A stretch of DNA of 64,000 nucleotides, taken from assembly GCF_024256385.1 (NCBI RefSeq), contig NZ_JAMLFW010000002.1, positions 372,001-436,000 on the forward strand. The letters are read 5' to 3'. Below the pieces are notes generated by a model, which saw nothing but the letters and a program-made list of their open reading frames with translations, was not told where the DNA came from and searched no databases. Positions within the stretch are counted from its first letter, which is position 1; every line of letters starts with the position of its first letter. The position numbers and the translations under genes were made by a program. The DNA comes from Anatilimnocola floriformis (GTDB lineage Bacteria > Planctomycetota > Planctomycetia > Pirellulales > Pirellulaceae). Below, piece by piece: positions 35,411 to 44,045 of this stretch.

Positions 35411-35686
35411 ATGACCCGCGAATCCCGCGCACCCCTGATCGTCGCCATCGTGCTGCTGCTCCTACCGGTACTGTACGTGGGGAGTTACCTGGCGCTGGTG
35501 GTGCCAGGTCCTCCGATTCCAGGTGCGTTCTCCGGCATCAGGCCAGGGACGATCTACCGCGGTCCCTACCGATACGGCAAGGAATGGGCCGATCGGCTCT
35601 TCTGGCCCCTGGAGCAGATCGACCGGAAGTTACGGCCGGAAACTTGGCGACAAATGGACAATCTTCGACGGCTCGGTTCTCGCTAG
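35411..35686 (+). CDS. Small membrane-anchored protein, 91 residues
   Basis: An N-terminal hydrophobic segment (LIVAIVLLLLPVLYVGSYLA) is followed by YRGPYRYGKEWADRLFWPLE and QIDRKLRPETW. I believe this pattern of one helix followed by a Tyr/Trp-rich tail recurs in short planctomycete proteins. It reads divergently from the secreted protein at 35003. Confidence 0.6.
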   Translation: MTRESRAPLIVAIVLLLLPVLYVGSYLALVVPGPPIPGAFSGIRPGTIYRGPYRYGKEWADRLFWPLEQIDRKLRPETWRQMDNLRRLGSR

Positions 35687-37612
35687 GTACAGTTACCCCT
35701 TGGCGGTACCCTTCGGCCAGGGCTTCGAGTCAGTCGCGATGGCATTGCGACTTCTCGATCAGGACTTTGAAGCCACAGAGTTCGGCGCCGTCATTCTGAC
35801 ACTGACTCGAGTGATTCGATTTGACGACATGAAAAAAGCCCCAACCTCGCGGCCAGGGCTCTATATGCCGTCGCACCTGCCATGCAACGGCATTCATCTC
35901 CAGGACCAATCATACCCGCCGATGCCGCATGTGGATTCATTGCTTGAGGAGCTTTACAGAAAAGCGTCATCAGCTATGAAGCCGCACAGACGCCCGGGCT
36001 TTCTCCAACGCGCGAAAGCACCGCCAACCGCTTCCTAAGAGTTCGGCACCGCTCGAGATGCGATTTTTCGCCCGCTTGTCGTTCCCTGCGGCTGATTGAA
36101 CAGACTAAGGCATTTGACTCGCTAGCCCAGGAAAAGTATTCTGGATGAACACCCCGCGGCTACTCTCGGAGCCGACACGCCAAACTGCGATCAACCGAGA
36201 GCTATCAAGTGTTCGATGCCGTCGAAAGGCGGCCAAAGATCCAGGACGGATCGGGAAGGCGAAAGCCGTCGAGTCCCAGAAGGCGACCACCAGCCGCGGG
36301 ATCCGTGGGGCAGAATAACTAGCCGGTAAGCACCCCTCACATGGCACTTGATAGGCCACTTCTTAAAAACGGGTGCAACACCTTGTTTAACCGGCATTTC
36401 GACGAAGCGTAGCGAGGAGTCATGCTGCGCAGAACAGTCGATTCCAGTGGGCGCAACTCCTTTCGGAACGGCGAGTTAACTACCTATCTTAACAGCCGAT
36501 TCGTTCATAAATTCGCGAGAGTGCATGTGATACTCAGCGATCCTCGTAAAGGGGACCCACCCCCGGGTACCCCCACCCCGCACCCAGCTTGACGCAAAGC
36601 CTTGCTGTCTGGTGACTTGCAGCTCTGCATTCGCACGTCGCTACCTCTGCAGTGGATGGAGCTGTCCGAGGGAAAGCATTTCCGCTCTGCCCCTCACGCA
36701 CCTGCCTACGAAGTTCAGCCTCATCTGACGCGTGTGACGGTGTTCGATGGCAAGCGCTTGACTGCAAACGCAGGTCTATAGCTGGCGGACTCCGGTTGGC
36801 TTTGGGAGTCGCCGGGGGCGCGGCAGCTGAGGCGACGTCGATGGCGGCGACAGGAGCTCGCCTGCGGCTCGCGGGATTTTGGCCGGCGCTGACCGGTGGC
36901 GAGTTCGGCGTCGGCGGCTTGCGAAGTTCGCGGCGACCGCGGCCAGGCTTTGCCCGGTCCGATCAGCCGCGCATCTCACGCGTGCTCCTTCCCCGCGGTC
37001 GGCCGCGTGCGATCGGCGGCCGCTGCGTCAGGATAGGTTCGCTACCTCTACCCCAGCCATGGCCAACGCTGCGCGCACGCTGTGGTGCGTTACGTGCGAC
37101 GCCTTCGCTGGTTCTGCGGTGGTATCCCCGTGAGCTGCTTCTAGCTGCCGCGTGCACGCAACCGATGTTTGCGTCTCATTTCGAAAATCGGCCTGACTCT
37201 CCCGATGTCTTCGCTCTAACGGGAAACCCCAAGCCCGCGAATTCTCGATTTGAAAACGATTTCTCGATTCGAGATTTTGCCCTCCATGTCCTCCCGAAGT
37301 TCTCGCGAGTTCGTTGACAAACTCCGGAAAATCTTTTTTCGACTGGCACGCCGGTCGCTTTAGGTTTTTTTCGCCGTCGCTGGCCGAGTTCGCCGCGACG
37401 ATGCCGGCGGGATTTCTTCCCGTTGCGGAACCCCGATCGAAGTCACCGGCGACTGGCCGGCCAGGCTCGGGGTGCGCTCTTTGACAATCTGGTGAGCCCA
37501 TGCAGCAGCGTCTGCCGTTTTCTCGGCCTGTAGACGCATGGGCGATGCACAAGAGCTTTCAATCAACCCGCTGACGGTTCACCAAAGAGTGTCTCTCACC
37601 AAAGAGTTACAT
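35687..37612. other. Long stretch without a supported gene
   Basis: Open frames exist on both strands but none has a convincing start, ribosome site or domain. The part 36.6-37.2 kb is very GC-rich. A weak frame near 35657-35830 (YSYPLAVPFGQGFESVAMAL) may be a remnant. Near the right end two TTGACA hexamers (37314 and 37481) and a doubled TCACCAAAGAGT (about 37579 and 37596) suggest promoter or origin-like DNA ahead of the next gene cluster. Confidence 0.4.
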
Positions 37613-37635
37613 GCCGCCAGCGGGCTATTGAGTGC
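37613..37635 (+). promoter_or_regulatory. Leader repeat, copy 1 (octamer plus CTATTGAGTGC)
   Basis: GCCGCCAG, four variable bases, then CTATTGAGTGC, ending 27 bases before the ATG at 37663. The same composite occurs at 37921-37943. Confidence 0.6.
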
Positions 37636-37662
37636 CCTTCCCCTTCAACACGGAGATACCCC

Positions 37663-37884
37663 ATGACCGTTGCCCAAACCATGACCCGCCTTGAGAAGAC
37701 GCTGCAGAGCGGCCGCTGCCCTGTGGTCGAGCAGCTGAACGGCTATCGCTACGAGATCCACAACGTTGGCCCTGAGTCGCTCGGCGTGACGCTACTCGGT
37801 CCTGAGCCGTTCGATACCCGTGTGAGCCGCCAGCACTTCGAGAAGCTGGTTGCGGCTGATGTGGTGATGATCGAGTGGAACTAG
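37663..37884 (+). CDS. Hypothetical protein, 73 residues
   Basis: First gene of the one-directional cluster. Begins MTVAQTMTRLEKTLQSGRCP and continues RYEIHNVGPESLGVTLLGPE, a likely small alpha/beta fold. The start follows GGAGATACCCC, an acceptable ribosome site. It has no known family. Its leader carries the octamer-plus-CTATTGAGTGC composite. Confidence 0.65.
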   Translation: MTVAQTMTRLEKTLQSGRCPVVEQLNGYRYEIHNVGPESLGVTLLGPEPFDTRVSRQHFEKLVAADVVMIEWN

Positions 37885-37890
37885 GACGGT

Positions 37891-37945
37891 GAGCCCTCAA
37901 TGAACGTCCTGCTGGTAGCTGCCGCCAGGACGCTATTGAGTGCTC
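37891..37945 (+). promoter_or_regulatory. Long imperfect hairpin holding leader repeat copy 2
   Basis: The left arm 37891-37911 pairs with the right arm 37926-37945; the cores CGTCCTG/CAGGACG and CTCAAT/ATTGAG are perfect. The octamer GCCGCCAG spans the loop and the start of the right arm, and CTATTGAGTGC forms its far end. It sits between the first and second genes of the cluster. Confidence 0.55.
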
Positions 37946-37984
37946 ATGTCGAGCTCTCGCTTCACCGCCTCAAGGATCATCCCC

Positions 37985-38386
37985 ATGACCGCTGTTATCA
38001 CCGCTCCCGCAATCACCGACATCGTCACCGCTGCCGCCGCTCTGACCGCGGGCACGATCGACAAGGCCGCCCTGATCGCATTCGCCAAAGCAAACCCTGT
38101 CGAGACCGAGCCGTTGCTCCGCCTCATGACCGGGGGCCAACTCACGATGCATGACGTCAGCGAAGTGCTCGTCGCTCAACGTGCCTTTGCCTCGCCAGGC
38201 CGCCAGCCTGGTGCGCTCTCCTTCAAGGTCAGCGAGAAGGGCGCCATCAGCATCTACGGGCTGCAGAGTCGCTTTCCTGTCACGCTGTACCGCTCGCAGC
38301 TTGAACGGCTGCTGAAGCATGCTCCCGAACTAAACGAGTTCATGAAGGTGAATGCGAGCAAGCTGAGCGAGAAGGCCGCGAAGTAG
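37985..38386 (+). CDS. Hypothetical protein, 133 residues
   Basis: Starts MTAVITAPAITDIVTAAAAL, Ala/Thr-rich and helical, then PGALSFKVSEKGAISIYGLQ and FPVTLYRSQLERLLKHAPEL. That second part resembles single-stranded-DNA or replication accessory proteins only in general style; I do not assign it. Two hairpins follow at 38404-38490. Confidence 0.6.
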   Translation: MTAVITAPAITDIVTAAAALTAGTIDKAALIAFAKANPVETEPLLRLMTGGQLTMHDVSEVLVAQRAFASPGRQPGALSFKVSEKGAISIYGLQSRFPVTLYRSQLERLLKHAPELNEFMKVNASKLSEKAAK

Positions 38387-38403
38387 AGCGCACCGTCAAC
38401 CGG

Positions 38404-38490
38404 CCGCGGGACGATCACACGTTCCGCGGTCGGCTACGGTCTGCTCTGCCGCCAGTGCTGACTTTCTTCGCCCCGCTCGCGACGCGGGGC
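38404..38490 (+). terminator. Two hairpins in a gene gap
   Basis: CCGCGGGAC / GTTCCGCGG (38404-38429) and GCCCCGC / GCGGGGC (38470-38490, followed by TTCCC) lie between two genes of the cluster, with an octamer copy between them. They may attenuate transcription. Confidence 0.5.
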
Positions 38491-38521
38491 TTCCCTGTTC
38501 CAGTTCTGAGGATCACTACCT

Positions 38522-38704
38522 ATGTCCGAGTCCACACGCCGCCTGATCGATGCCTTTGAGTTCCTCGAGATGTTCTTCGGGATTCTCTCCCGCCGCCAGA
38601 TCGCCATCGTGCTCAGCCGTCTGCGCCACAAGCTGCAGGTTCGCCGCCGCAAGGGCGAGCTCTTCACGTATGTCAGCCAGCCCCAGCTCATCCCCACCTG
38701 GTAG
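38522..38704 (+). CDS. Hypothetical protein, 60 residues
   Basis: Begins MSESTRRLIDAFEFLEMFFG and has a basic middle (RLRHKLQVRRRKGELF). It may be a small DNA- or RNA-binding helix. It contains one octamer copy, read in a different frame (RRQ) from those in its neighbours. The next gene starts 11 bases on. Confidence 0.5.
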   Translation: MSESTRRLIDAFEFLEMFFGILSRRQIAIVLSRLRHKLQVRRRKGELFTYVSQPQLIPTW

Positions 38705-38715
38705 GAGCATTCACC

Positions 38716-38880
38716 ATGCATGTCATCGCTGAATCGTTCGATGGCCAGTTCATCCTCGAAGGCGACGTCGCCGACGCCGCCGACTTGGCCGACGTGTTCA
38801 TCCTGCAGGAGACCCAATCCCCATTCGAGAAGCTCACCGTGAACGGTTGGCTGTTCGATGTGGAGATCGTGAAGGGCTGA
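38716..38880 (+). CDS. Hypothetical acidic protein, 54 residues
   Basis: A short acidic protein (MHVIAESFDGQFILEGDVAD; then LADVFILQETQSPFEKLTV), preceded by GTAGGAG. It is too short for domain calls, but spacing and codon use match the neighbours. Confidence 0.55.
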   Translation: MHVIAESFDGQFILEGDVADAADLADVFILQETQSPFEKLTVNGWLFDVEIVKG

Positions 38881-38965
38881 TCAGCCAGACCGCCAGCGCC
38901 GCGTAAGCCGACTTCGCAATCGGCCGCTGGAATTTTTCCCTGCCTCATCCTCTAGGAGATTCGCC

Positions 38966-39181
38966 ATGTCCCTTCGCAATGAACGCCTGCAAGACCTCGC
39001 CAATGCTGTTTACGGCCACGTGCGGGCCATGCTCGACGCTGAGATCGACTTCACTGGTGACGATGCCGCCAGAGTCGCCACGGCCTGCCAAGCAGCGTTT
39101 GAGGCTGCCACGGCGGAATGGCTTCACCCACTAATCGCTGCCCCTCTCGGCTGGGGCAGCGTCGAGACCAGCGTTGATTGA
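38966..39181 (+). CDS. Hypothetical protein, 71 residues
   Basis: A helical, acidic protein beginning MSLRNERLQDLANAVYGHVR, then AEIDFTGDDAARVATACQAA. The octamer here encodes AAR with the rare codon AGA. A perfect hairpin GCTGCCCC / GGGGCAGC lies in its last codons (39139-39162). Confidence 0.55.
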   Translation: MSLRNERLQDLANAVYGHVRAMLDAEIDFTGDDAARVATACQAAFEAATAEWLHPLIAAPLGWGSVETSVD

Positions 39182-39269
39182 CCCGCCAGATCGCCGGCGA
39201 AAGCGCTTGCAGGGTGTCGCGTCCCTGCCGCTGGCCTATCCGTTTCCTATCCCGCAAGGAGTCACTCGC

Positions 39270-39929
39270 ATGTCCCATCTCGCCGAGAAGTACCGCCCCC
39301 AGACCTTCGACGACCTCGTCGGTCAATCGAAGATCGTGAACCGGATCAAGTTCATGCGTGACCGCGGCGGACTGCGTGGCCGCGTGTTCTGGCTCGTAGG
39401 CAACAGCGGCAGCGGCAAGACTTCTGCCGCCAGAATCATCGCCAACGACATTGCGGACAGTTGGGCCATCCAGGAGCTCGACGCGCAAGAGTTCACCCTC
39501 GACGCGGTCCGCCAGTTCGAACGGATGTGCAGCTCGAAGCCGATCGGCGAGAAGGGATGCCATGTGTTCATCTGCAACGAATCGCACCGCCTGAGTGATC
39601 GCGTCGTCAGCCGCTTGCAGACGGTTCTCGAAGAACCATGTGTCCAGCGCAACAGCACGTGGATCTTCACCACCACAATTGCCGGCCAGACTTCGCTCTT
39701 CGCCGACAAGTTCGATGCCTGTCCATTCCTGAGCCGCGCTACGGTGCTCGAGTTCGAAAGCCGCGGCGAGCAACTCGTGCTCGACTATGCCTGTCACGTC
39801 CGCAAGATCGCTCAAGCCGAGGGCTGCGATGGTCAGCCGATTGATCGGTACATCGACCTGATCAAGACCTGCAAGCTGAACCTCCGCCAAGCCCTGATGG
39901 CTGTCGAGAGCGGCTGCATGCTGAGCTGA
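39270..39929 (+). CDS. AAA+ clamp-loader-like ATPase, 219 residues
   Basis: Opens with KYRPQTFDDLVGQSKIVNRI, the signature start of clamp-loader subunits (DnaX, RFC small subunit). Walker A is GNSGSGKT at residues 44-51. The Walker B region reads CHVFICNESHRLS, with Asn in place of the usual Asp before Glu. The sensor-1 strand is WIFTTTIAGQ. The protein is short: no zinc module as in DnaX and only a trace of the C-terminal collar. AAGGAG precedes the ATG. It could load a sliding clamp for element-coded replication, or be a divergent ATPase used elsewhere. Confidence 0.85.
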   Translation: MSHLAEKYRPQTFDDLVGQSKIVNRIKFMRDRGGLRGRVFWLVGNSGSGKTSAARIIANDIADSWAIQELDAQEFTLDAVRQFERMCSSKPIGEKGCHVFICNESHRLSDRVVSRLQTVLEEPCVQRNSTWIFTTTIAGQTSLFADKFDACPFLSRATVLEFESRGEQLVLDYACHVRKIAQAEGCDGQPIDRYIDLIKTCKLNLRQALMAVESGCMLS

Positions 39930-40115
39930 TCCGCTTCGGGGCATCGCTGGCCGGGCCAATCGCTCGGCCGCCAGATGCCCGCCGCGGCCCTGGTTTGCGT
40001 GACTCGCAAGTCGGCGCCCTGGCGGGACTCACTGCCGGAATCCTTCTCTGCTCGACGCTGAGCAATCGCTGCGCGGACCTTGCCGCCAGCTCAACTTCAC
40101 CACATGGAGATAACC

Positions 40116-41639
40116 ATGCGAGCGACCTATTCCCCGGAGGACAACAAACTCCGCATCTACCCCGAAGGAACGCGGGTGGACAGCATCCTGACCGAGGCCG
40201 AGTACGCCGAATTCAAACGCGACGGCTACAAGTGGGCGGGCAAGCAAGAGTGCTTCGTTGCCGCCAGATGGACACCAAGCGCCGAGGACTGGGCCTTGGA
40301 GTTGGCCGAGACGATCGAGGACGAGGACTATTCGGCCGAGGAGCGCAGCGCCGATCGGGCCGAGCGGTTCAACGGCTACCTGGGCAAGCGGCGCGACGAG
40401 GCGCACGGCCACGCTGACACCTTCGAGGCTGGCCCGTCGGCCTTTGGTCACCAGATCCGCCAGCGCGCCGAACGCCAGGCCGCGCGGCATGACCGGCATC
40501 GTGGGCGGGCGCTCAACCAATGGAGCAAGGCCGAGTATTGGCAGCAGCGCACGGCGGGCGTGATTGCTCACGCGCTCTATCGTTCGTCGCCGGAGGTTCG
40601 TCGCGGTCGGTTGATCCGCCTGGAGACCGAGCAACGACGTTACGGCAACATGAGCGACCGCTGGAAGGCCCACTATGAACTGCGCATTGCGTACGAACGG
40701 GCGATGCTCGAGAACGAGGGCGGGATGGCTGCCGAAGTCGAGATGATCGCCGGCGGATTCATTGGTCGTGCTCAAATCGACCGCGTGAACAAGTCCAACG
40801 TGACGGGGCGCGTGGTCAGCGTGCAGATCGGCCGCAAGGTATTCAACATCGAACGGCTTGGTGCCGATGTCTATCGTGCACCGACCGAGGAGGAGCTCGC
40901 CGCGTTTCATGCCGCCACGAAGGAGCGCAAGGCCAAGGAGAAAGCTGCTAGGCCAACCGCGCCACCGCTGATCAATCCGACCGAAGAGGACGCCGAGCGC
41001 CTGCAAGCGATCTGGAACGCTAACGAGAAGGCCCGATTTGATGCGAGGCCGCGCGGTGAAGAGTTCAAGCCATCGGCTGTGCGCCGCATGACGCAGGCTG
41101 AGTACTCTGAGCGATCGAAAGGCACCTACGCACGTTGCCGAACGATTGACGTGTCGGAGCAGCTGAAAGAGCGCCGCCGCAACGCCATGGGCTACGAAGT
41201 GGCTGGGCGCGTGACAGTGTTCAAGGTTCGCAGGTCCGACGCCATGCACAACCAACTCTATCGCGCCGATTGCGTGCTGGTCATCACCGACAAGCCGCAA
41301 AAGCCCTTGCCGTGGGACTTGGTCGACGAGATCCGCGAGGAGCAGCCGACGTTCAATAAGCTGCTGCCGCAGATCGAGGAGATCGACCGCATTTGTCGCC
41401 TCGGCTGGTTGCCCAAAGAAGGGACGCCAGAGATCGCGCTGTTCAATGACGCTCGATACCTCGGCTGGGTCTATTTCGACTCAATGACCCAATTCGGCAT
41501 GACGGACGCTGGCCGCGCGGCGCTGGCCAAGTTCAACGAGATCAAGGCCGATGGTGGAACACCAACGGCAACCGGCATACTTACGACGGCGCTGCGGTCG
41601 CTGCCGCCAGATAGCCAAGGCCAACTGACGAGCCGTTAA
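40116..41639 (+). CDS. DUF3560-like protein, 507 residues
   Basis: I chose the ATG at 40116 (MRATYSPEDNKLRIYPEGTR), with GGAG nine bases before it. Residues about 85-180 (YSAEERSADRAERFNGYLGK; GHADTFEAGPSAFGHQIRQR; RHDRHRGRALNQWSKAEYWQ) match the Arg/His-rich pattern of DUF3560, a family found on plasmids and phages. The rest is a charged helical region and a C-terminal domain with KPLPWDLVDEIREEQPTFNK. Function unknown, probably linked to replication or maintenance of mobile DNA. Confidence 0.75.
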   Translation: MRATYSPEDNKLRIYPEGTRVDSILTEAEYAEFKRDGYKWAGKQECFVAARWTPSAEDWALELAETIEDEDYSAEERSADRAERFNGYLGKRRDEAHGHADTFEAGPSAFGHQIRQRAERQAARHDRHRGRALNQWSKAEYWQQRTAGVIAHALYRSSPEVRRGRLIRLETEQRRYGNMSDRWKAHYELRIAYERAMLENEGGMAAEVEMIAGGFIGRAQIDRVNKSNVTGRVVSVQIGRKVFNIERLGADVYRAPTEEELAAFHAATKERKAKEKAARPTAPPLINPTEEDAERLQAIWNANEKARFDARPRGEEFKPSAVRRMTQAEYSERSKGTYARCRTIDVSEQLKERRRNAMGYEVAGRVTVFKVRRSDAMHNQLYRADCVLVITDKPQKPLPWDLVDEIREEQPTFNKLLPQIEEIDRICRLGWLPKEGTPEIALFNDARYLGWVYFDSMTQFGMTDAGRAALAKFNEIKADGGTPTATGILTTALRSLPPDSQGQLTSR

Positions 41640-41696
41640 TCGGCGAAAGCCCTTCGGGGCTATTGGTCACCTTCACAACCGACCGGAGTTTAGATC

Positions 41697-41981
41697 ATGT
41701 CCCAAACTTTCTACGCGAAGTGCCTGCACGAGAAAGACGTGCCGCACTTCCACCTGTTCGAATGGCACCCGTGGATTAACGTGCAGCCGCAAGATCGCGA
41801 ACAGATGATCCTGCGCAAGTGGATCCGTGAGCGTGGCGGTGTGGCCGAGGGCGAATCGTTCGACGTGACGGTGTATCTCTATGACGAGGACACACCGCGC
41901 TACAAGAGCGGCAAACCTCGCCAGAGCCAAGCCATCACATTCGCCATCAATTACCAAGAGCCAGCACGAGCAGGAGCCTAG
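41697..41981 (+). CDS. Hypothetical protein, 94 residues
   Basis: Begins MSQTFYAKCLHEKDVPHFHL and contains WIRERGGVAEGESFDVTVYL. The high His/Trp content and small size fit a compact beta fold. The next gene starts three bases after its stop, indicating one operon with the methyltransferase. Confidence 0.6.
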   Translation: MSQTFYAKCLHEKDVPHFHLFEWHPWINVQPQDREQMILRKWIRERGGVAEGESFDVTVYLYDEDTPRYKSGKPRQSQAITFAINYQEPARAGA

Positions 41982-41984
41982 ATC

Positions 41985-42608
41985 ATGTACGCAGGCAGAG
42001 ATTCCCAACTGCGGGGCCGCGATCGACTGCGCGGCTTGCGCGAGGACAACAGGCAGACGGGCGAGGAGATGGGCGCCGAGCGCCAGCGATTCGACCGACT
42101 CAAAGGTGATGCCGCCAGACCGCAGGTGTTTAGCTCGTTCAACTTGTTCCCCACGCCGCCGATGCTGGCCGAGCAGGTGATTGAGATTGCGAACATCCAC
42201 AGCGGGCTGTCTGTCCTCGAACCATCGGCCGGGATGGGCGCGCTGGCAATAGCCGCCAGAGAGGCCGGTGGGGCTGTTGAGTGCGTCGAGATTGATTTGC
42301 CGATGGCAAATTACCTGATTGACCAGGGCTTTGCGGTCGAGTGTTGCGACTTCCTGGCGCTGCCCGTCGGCCAGGTCGATCGCGTGGTGATGAACCCGCC
42401 GTTCAAGATGGGAACAGACATCAAACACATTCGGCACGCACTCGAATGGCTCAAGCCCGGTGGCCGCCTAGTCTCAATCTGCGCCAACGGACCCAAGCAG
42501 CGAGAACAGTTGCAGCCGATCGCCACGCGCTGGATCGAACTGCCGCCAGGATCTTTCAAGTCCGAAGGGACGAACGTCGCCACGGCGATTGTGATCTTCG
42601 ACCGATAG
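41985..42608 (+). CDS. N6-type DNA methyltransferase, 207 residues
   Basis: Motif I reads LEPSAGMGAL (residues 78-87) and motif IV reads NPPF (137-140), the pair that defines SAM-dependent amino-methylating DNA methyltransferases. FNLFPTPPMLAEQVIEIA before motif I is usual in phage and plasmid N6-adenine enzymes. There is no separate target-recognition domain and no restriction endonuclease beside it, so it appears to be an orphan. It carries three octamer copies, in two reading frames. It may modify the element's own DNA. Confidence 0.85.
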   Translation: MYAGRDSQLRGRDRLRGLREDNRQTGEEMGAERQRFDRLKGDAARPQVFSSFNLFPTPPMLAEQVIEIANIHSGLSVLEPSAGMGALAIAAREAGGAVECVEIDLPMANYLIDQGFAVECCDFLALPVGQVDRVVMNPPFKMGTDIKHIRHALEWLKPGGRLVSICANGPKQREQLQPIATRWIELPPGSFKSEGTNVATAIVIFDR

Positions 42609-42652
42609 CTTTTCCTGCACGCTCCGCTTACCTTCAATTCACGAGGAAATCC

Positions 42653-42943
42653 ATGAACGCCAAAGTAACCATTACGTTTGAGATTGAGTCACGCGACGAA
42701 GATTCTGCGCAACGAGATGCAGCTGATTTCGCCCTTCAGAGCAGAGCGTGTCATATCGCTGTAAACACCTCAACTCTTACCAACTTTGAGGTCGTGTCGG
42801 TCGAGCCATTGTTGTCCACAGATGTTCAGCCCCAAGTCAAAGAAACTCAGGTCAGACAAGCTCCGCTTCAGCCATCAGTATTGCTCCAGAAGCAGGATGA
42901 ACTCAGGAATAGAATGGCCCACGCTAGACTCCCCGGCGGCTAG
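42653..42943 (+). CDS. Hypothetical protein, 96 residues
   Basis: ACGAGGAAATCC precedes the ATG. The protein starts MNAKVTITFEIESRDEDSAQ, then TLTNFEVVSVEPL, a ferredoxin-like beta-alpha-beta pattern, and ends in a Gln-rich tail. Lower GC and the absence of the octamer set it apart from the genes upstream; it may mark the edge of that module. Confidence 0.55.
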   Translation: MNAKVTITFEIESRDEDSAQRDAADFALQSRACHIAVNTSTLTNFEVVSVEPLLSTDVQPQVKETQVRQAPLQPSVLLQKQDELRNRMAHARLPGG

Positions 42944-43671
42944 GCTGTGTTTCCTGGAAACCGGCTGGTTTGAATTTAGGGACTGAGTCGGTCGCTGATG
43001 GAACGTCTGGAAGCTGCTCAAACGCTCGCCAGCATTTCTGGGAGGTTGCTGCGCCAAGTATCGATGCGCCAGACGACTCCCTGCCACGTGATATGCCAAA
43101 GCACGAACTATAGCAAGTGCTGCGCGACGTCGCCAAGCAGGCTGGCAGTTGGTCGACCTGGGCGAAGGAGATTATCTCTCCGCGTATCGACCCCAAACCC
43201 CAACTAGTCGCCGCCGTTCGTCAGGCTATCGAACAGACTAGCGGTGGTCACGATGACACCAGCTACCGCCGCCCGTCGCGCCGGCCAGCCATGGGTGGTG
43301 TAGTTCGACCGAGCCGGGTGGCGCTCGTGCCGCGGATCTGTGGCCGCGCGAGCAGGTGGAAATACCCGTCGCGGGCTGTTTGACGCGAGACGGCAGCTGC
43401 CACGGTGTTCCTGGTTGGGTCAGAAGCGTTATTTTGGCGTGAGACCCCAAATGCTCGCGCAGCGGATGAAACCGCATGTCTACGAAGCAGGCACGGGATC
43501 ATCGATTTCTATGAAGTATGCGTGCTTCTCTTTCCAATTGATACAAAGCCCGCCTTTGTCGAGCGCGCCGCCACCAACGCCGAAAAACGCCTGCGTCATT
43601 CGATGATCGGTCTTCGTCGAACTCTGCCAGGTCGCCCCACTCTAAAGAATCGAGGCGGAGCGATTCATCGC
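42944..43671. other. Spacer with one possible gene fragment
   Basis: A plus-strand stretch at about 43117-43290 (LRDVAKQAGSWSTWAKEIIS, then PKPQLVAAVRQAIEQTS) looks like real coding but lacks a good start and drifts into non-coding. Otherwise nothing is supported. Confidence 0.35.
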
Positions 43672-44037
43672 CTAATTTCGCATACAAACGCAAATGAAAA
43701 AGTAAAACCCAACTGCTGCCATAAAGGACCAGCTTACCACACATGCTAATCCTATTGCAAAGTTCCGGGCAGAAATCGATTTATGGCATATCACCCCAAT
43801 CGCCGCACCCGGAACACCACACAGCAAACCGCTTATCAAGCTGAAGATCAGGTTGTGTAGCGACAATTCCCAGGGAAAGTCATTCAATGTAGACGCAAAA
43901 CTAAATACAAACATTATTGCGGTCAGAACGATTCCGCTCGCTGCAAGCACGCAGTCTTGAGCCAGCCTGCGATACTTTGTGCGATCATTCGATTTAATAT
44001 CTTCGAACTGCGGCGATTCGTATGGGTTGTATTTCAT
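43672..44037 (-). CDS. Small membrane protein, probable immunity partner of the RHS protein
   Basis: Starts MKYNPYESPQFEDIKSNDRT (the NPYESP opening is frequent in planctomycete membrane proteins). Three hydrophobic segments follow at about residues 29-49, 61-84 and 92-119. Its ATG lies eight bases after the stop of the RHS gene on the same strand. In polymorphic toxin loci the gene directly after the toxin tip is normally the immunity gene, so that role is inferred from position; a membrane immunity protein would fit a toxin acting at the membrane or envelope. Confidence 0.65.
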   Translation of the reverse strand: MKYNPYESPQFEDIKSNDRTKYRRLAQDCVLAASGIVLTAIMFVFSFASTLNDFPWELSLHNLIFSLISGLLCGVPGAAIGVICHKSISARNFAIGLACVVSWSFMAAVGFYFFICVCMRN

Positions 44038-44045
44038 TTGAAAGG

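Larger units (their letters stand above)
37613..42549 (+). repeat. Family of GCCGCCAG octamers, all on the plus strand
   Basis: Full copies start at 37613, 37921, 38199, 38448, 38592, 39065, 39426, 39967, 40082, 40260, 41603, 42111, 42252 and 42542. CCGCCAG alone also occurs at 38890, 39183 and 40457. The copies lie both between genes and inside genes in all three frames. I found no copy in the reverse orientation here, and only about four copies (two per strand) in the other 59 kb. Confidence 0.85.

Noticed and set aside
36652-37317. 221-residue plus-strand frame in the gap before the octamer module
   Set aside because: Extremely GC-rich with Arg/Ala/Pro composition, open in several frames at once, and no ribosome site or domain.
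37314-37486. TTGACA hexamers as promoters for the module
   Set aside because: Both are perfect -35 boxes, but no acceptable -10 box lies 16-18 bases downstream, so I did not call a promoter.
40029-41300. Long minus-strand frame opposite the DUF3560-like gene
   Set aside because: The plus-strand gene has a ribosome site, family pattern and operon context; the reverse frame has only biased composition.
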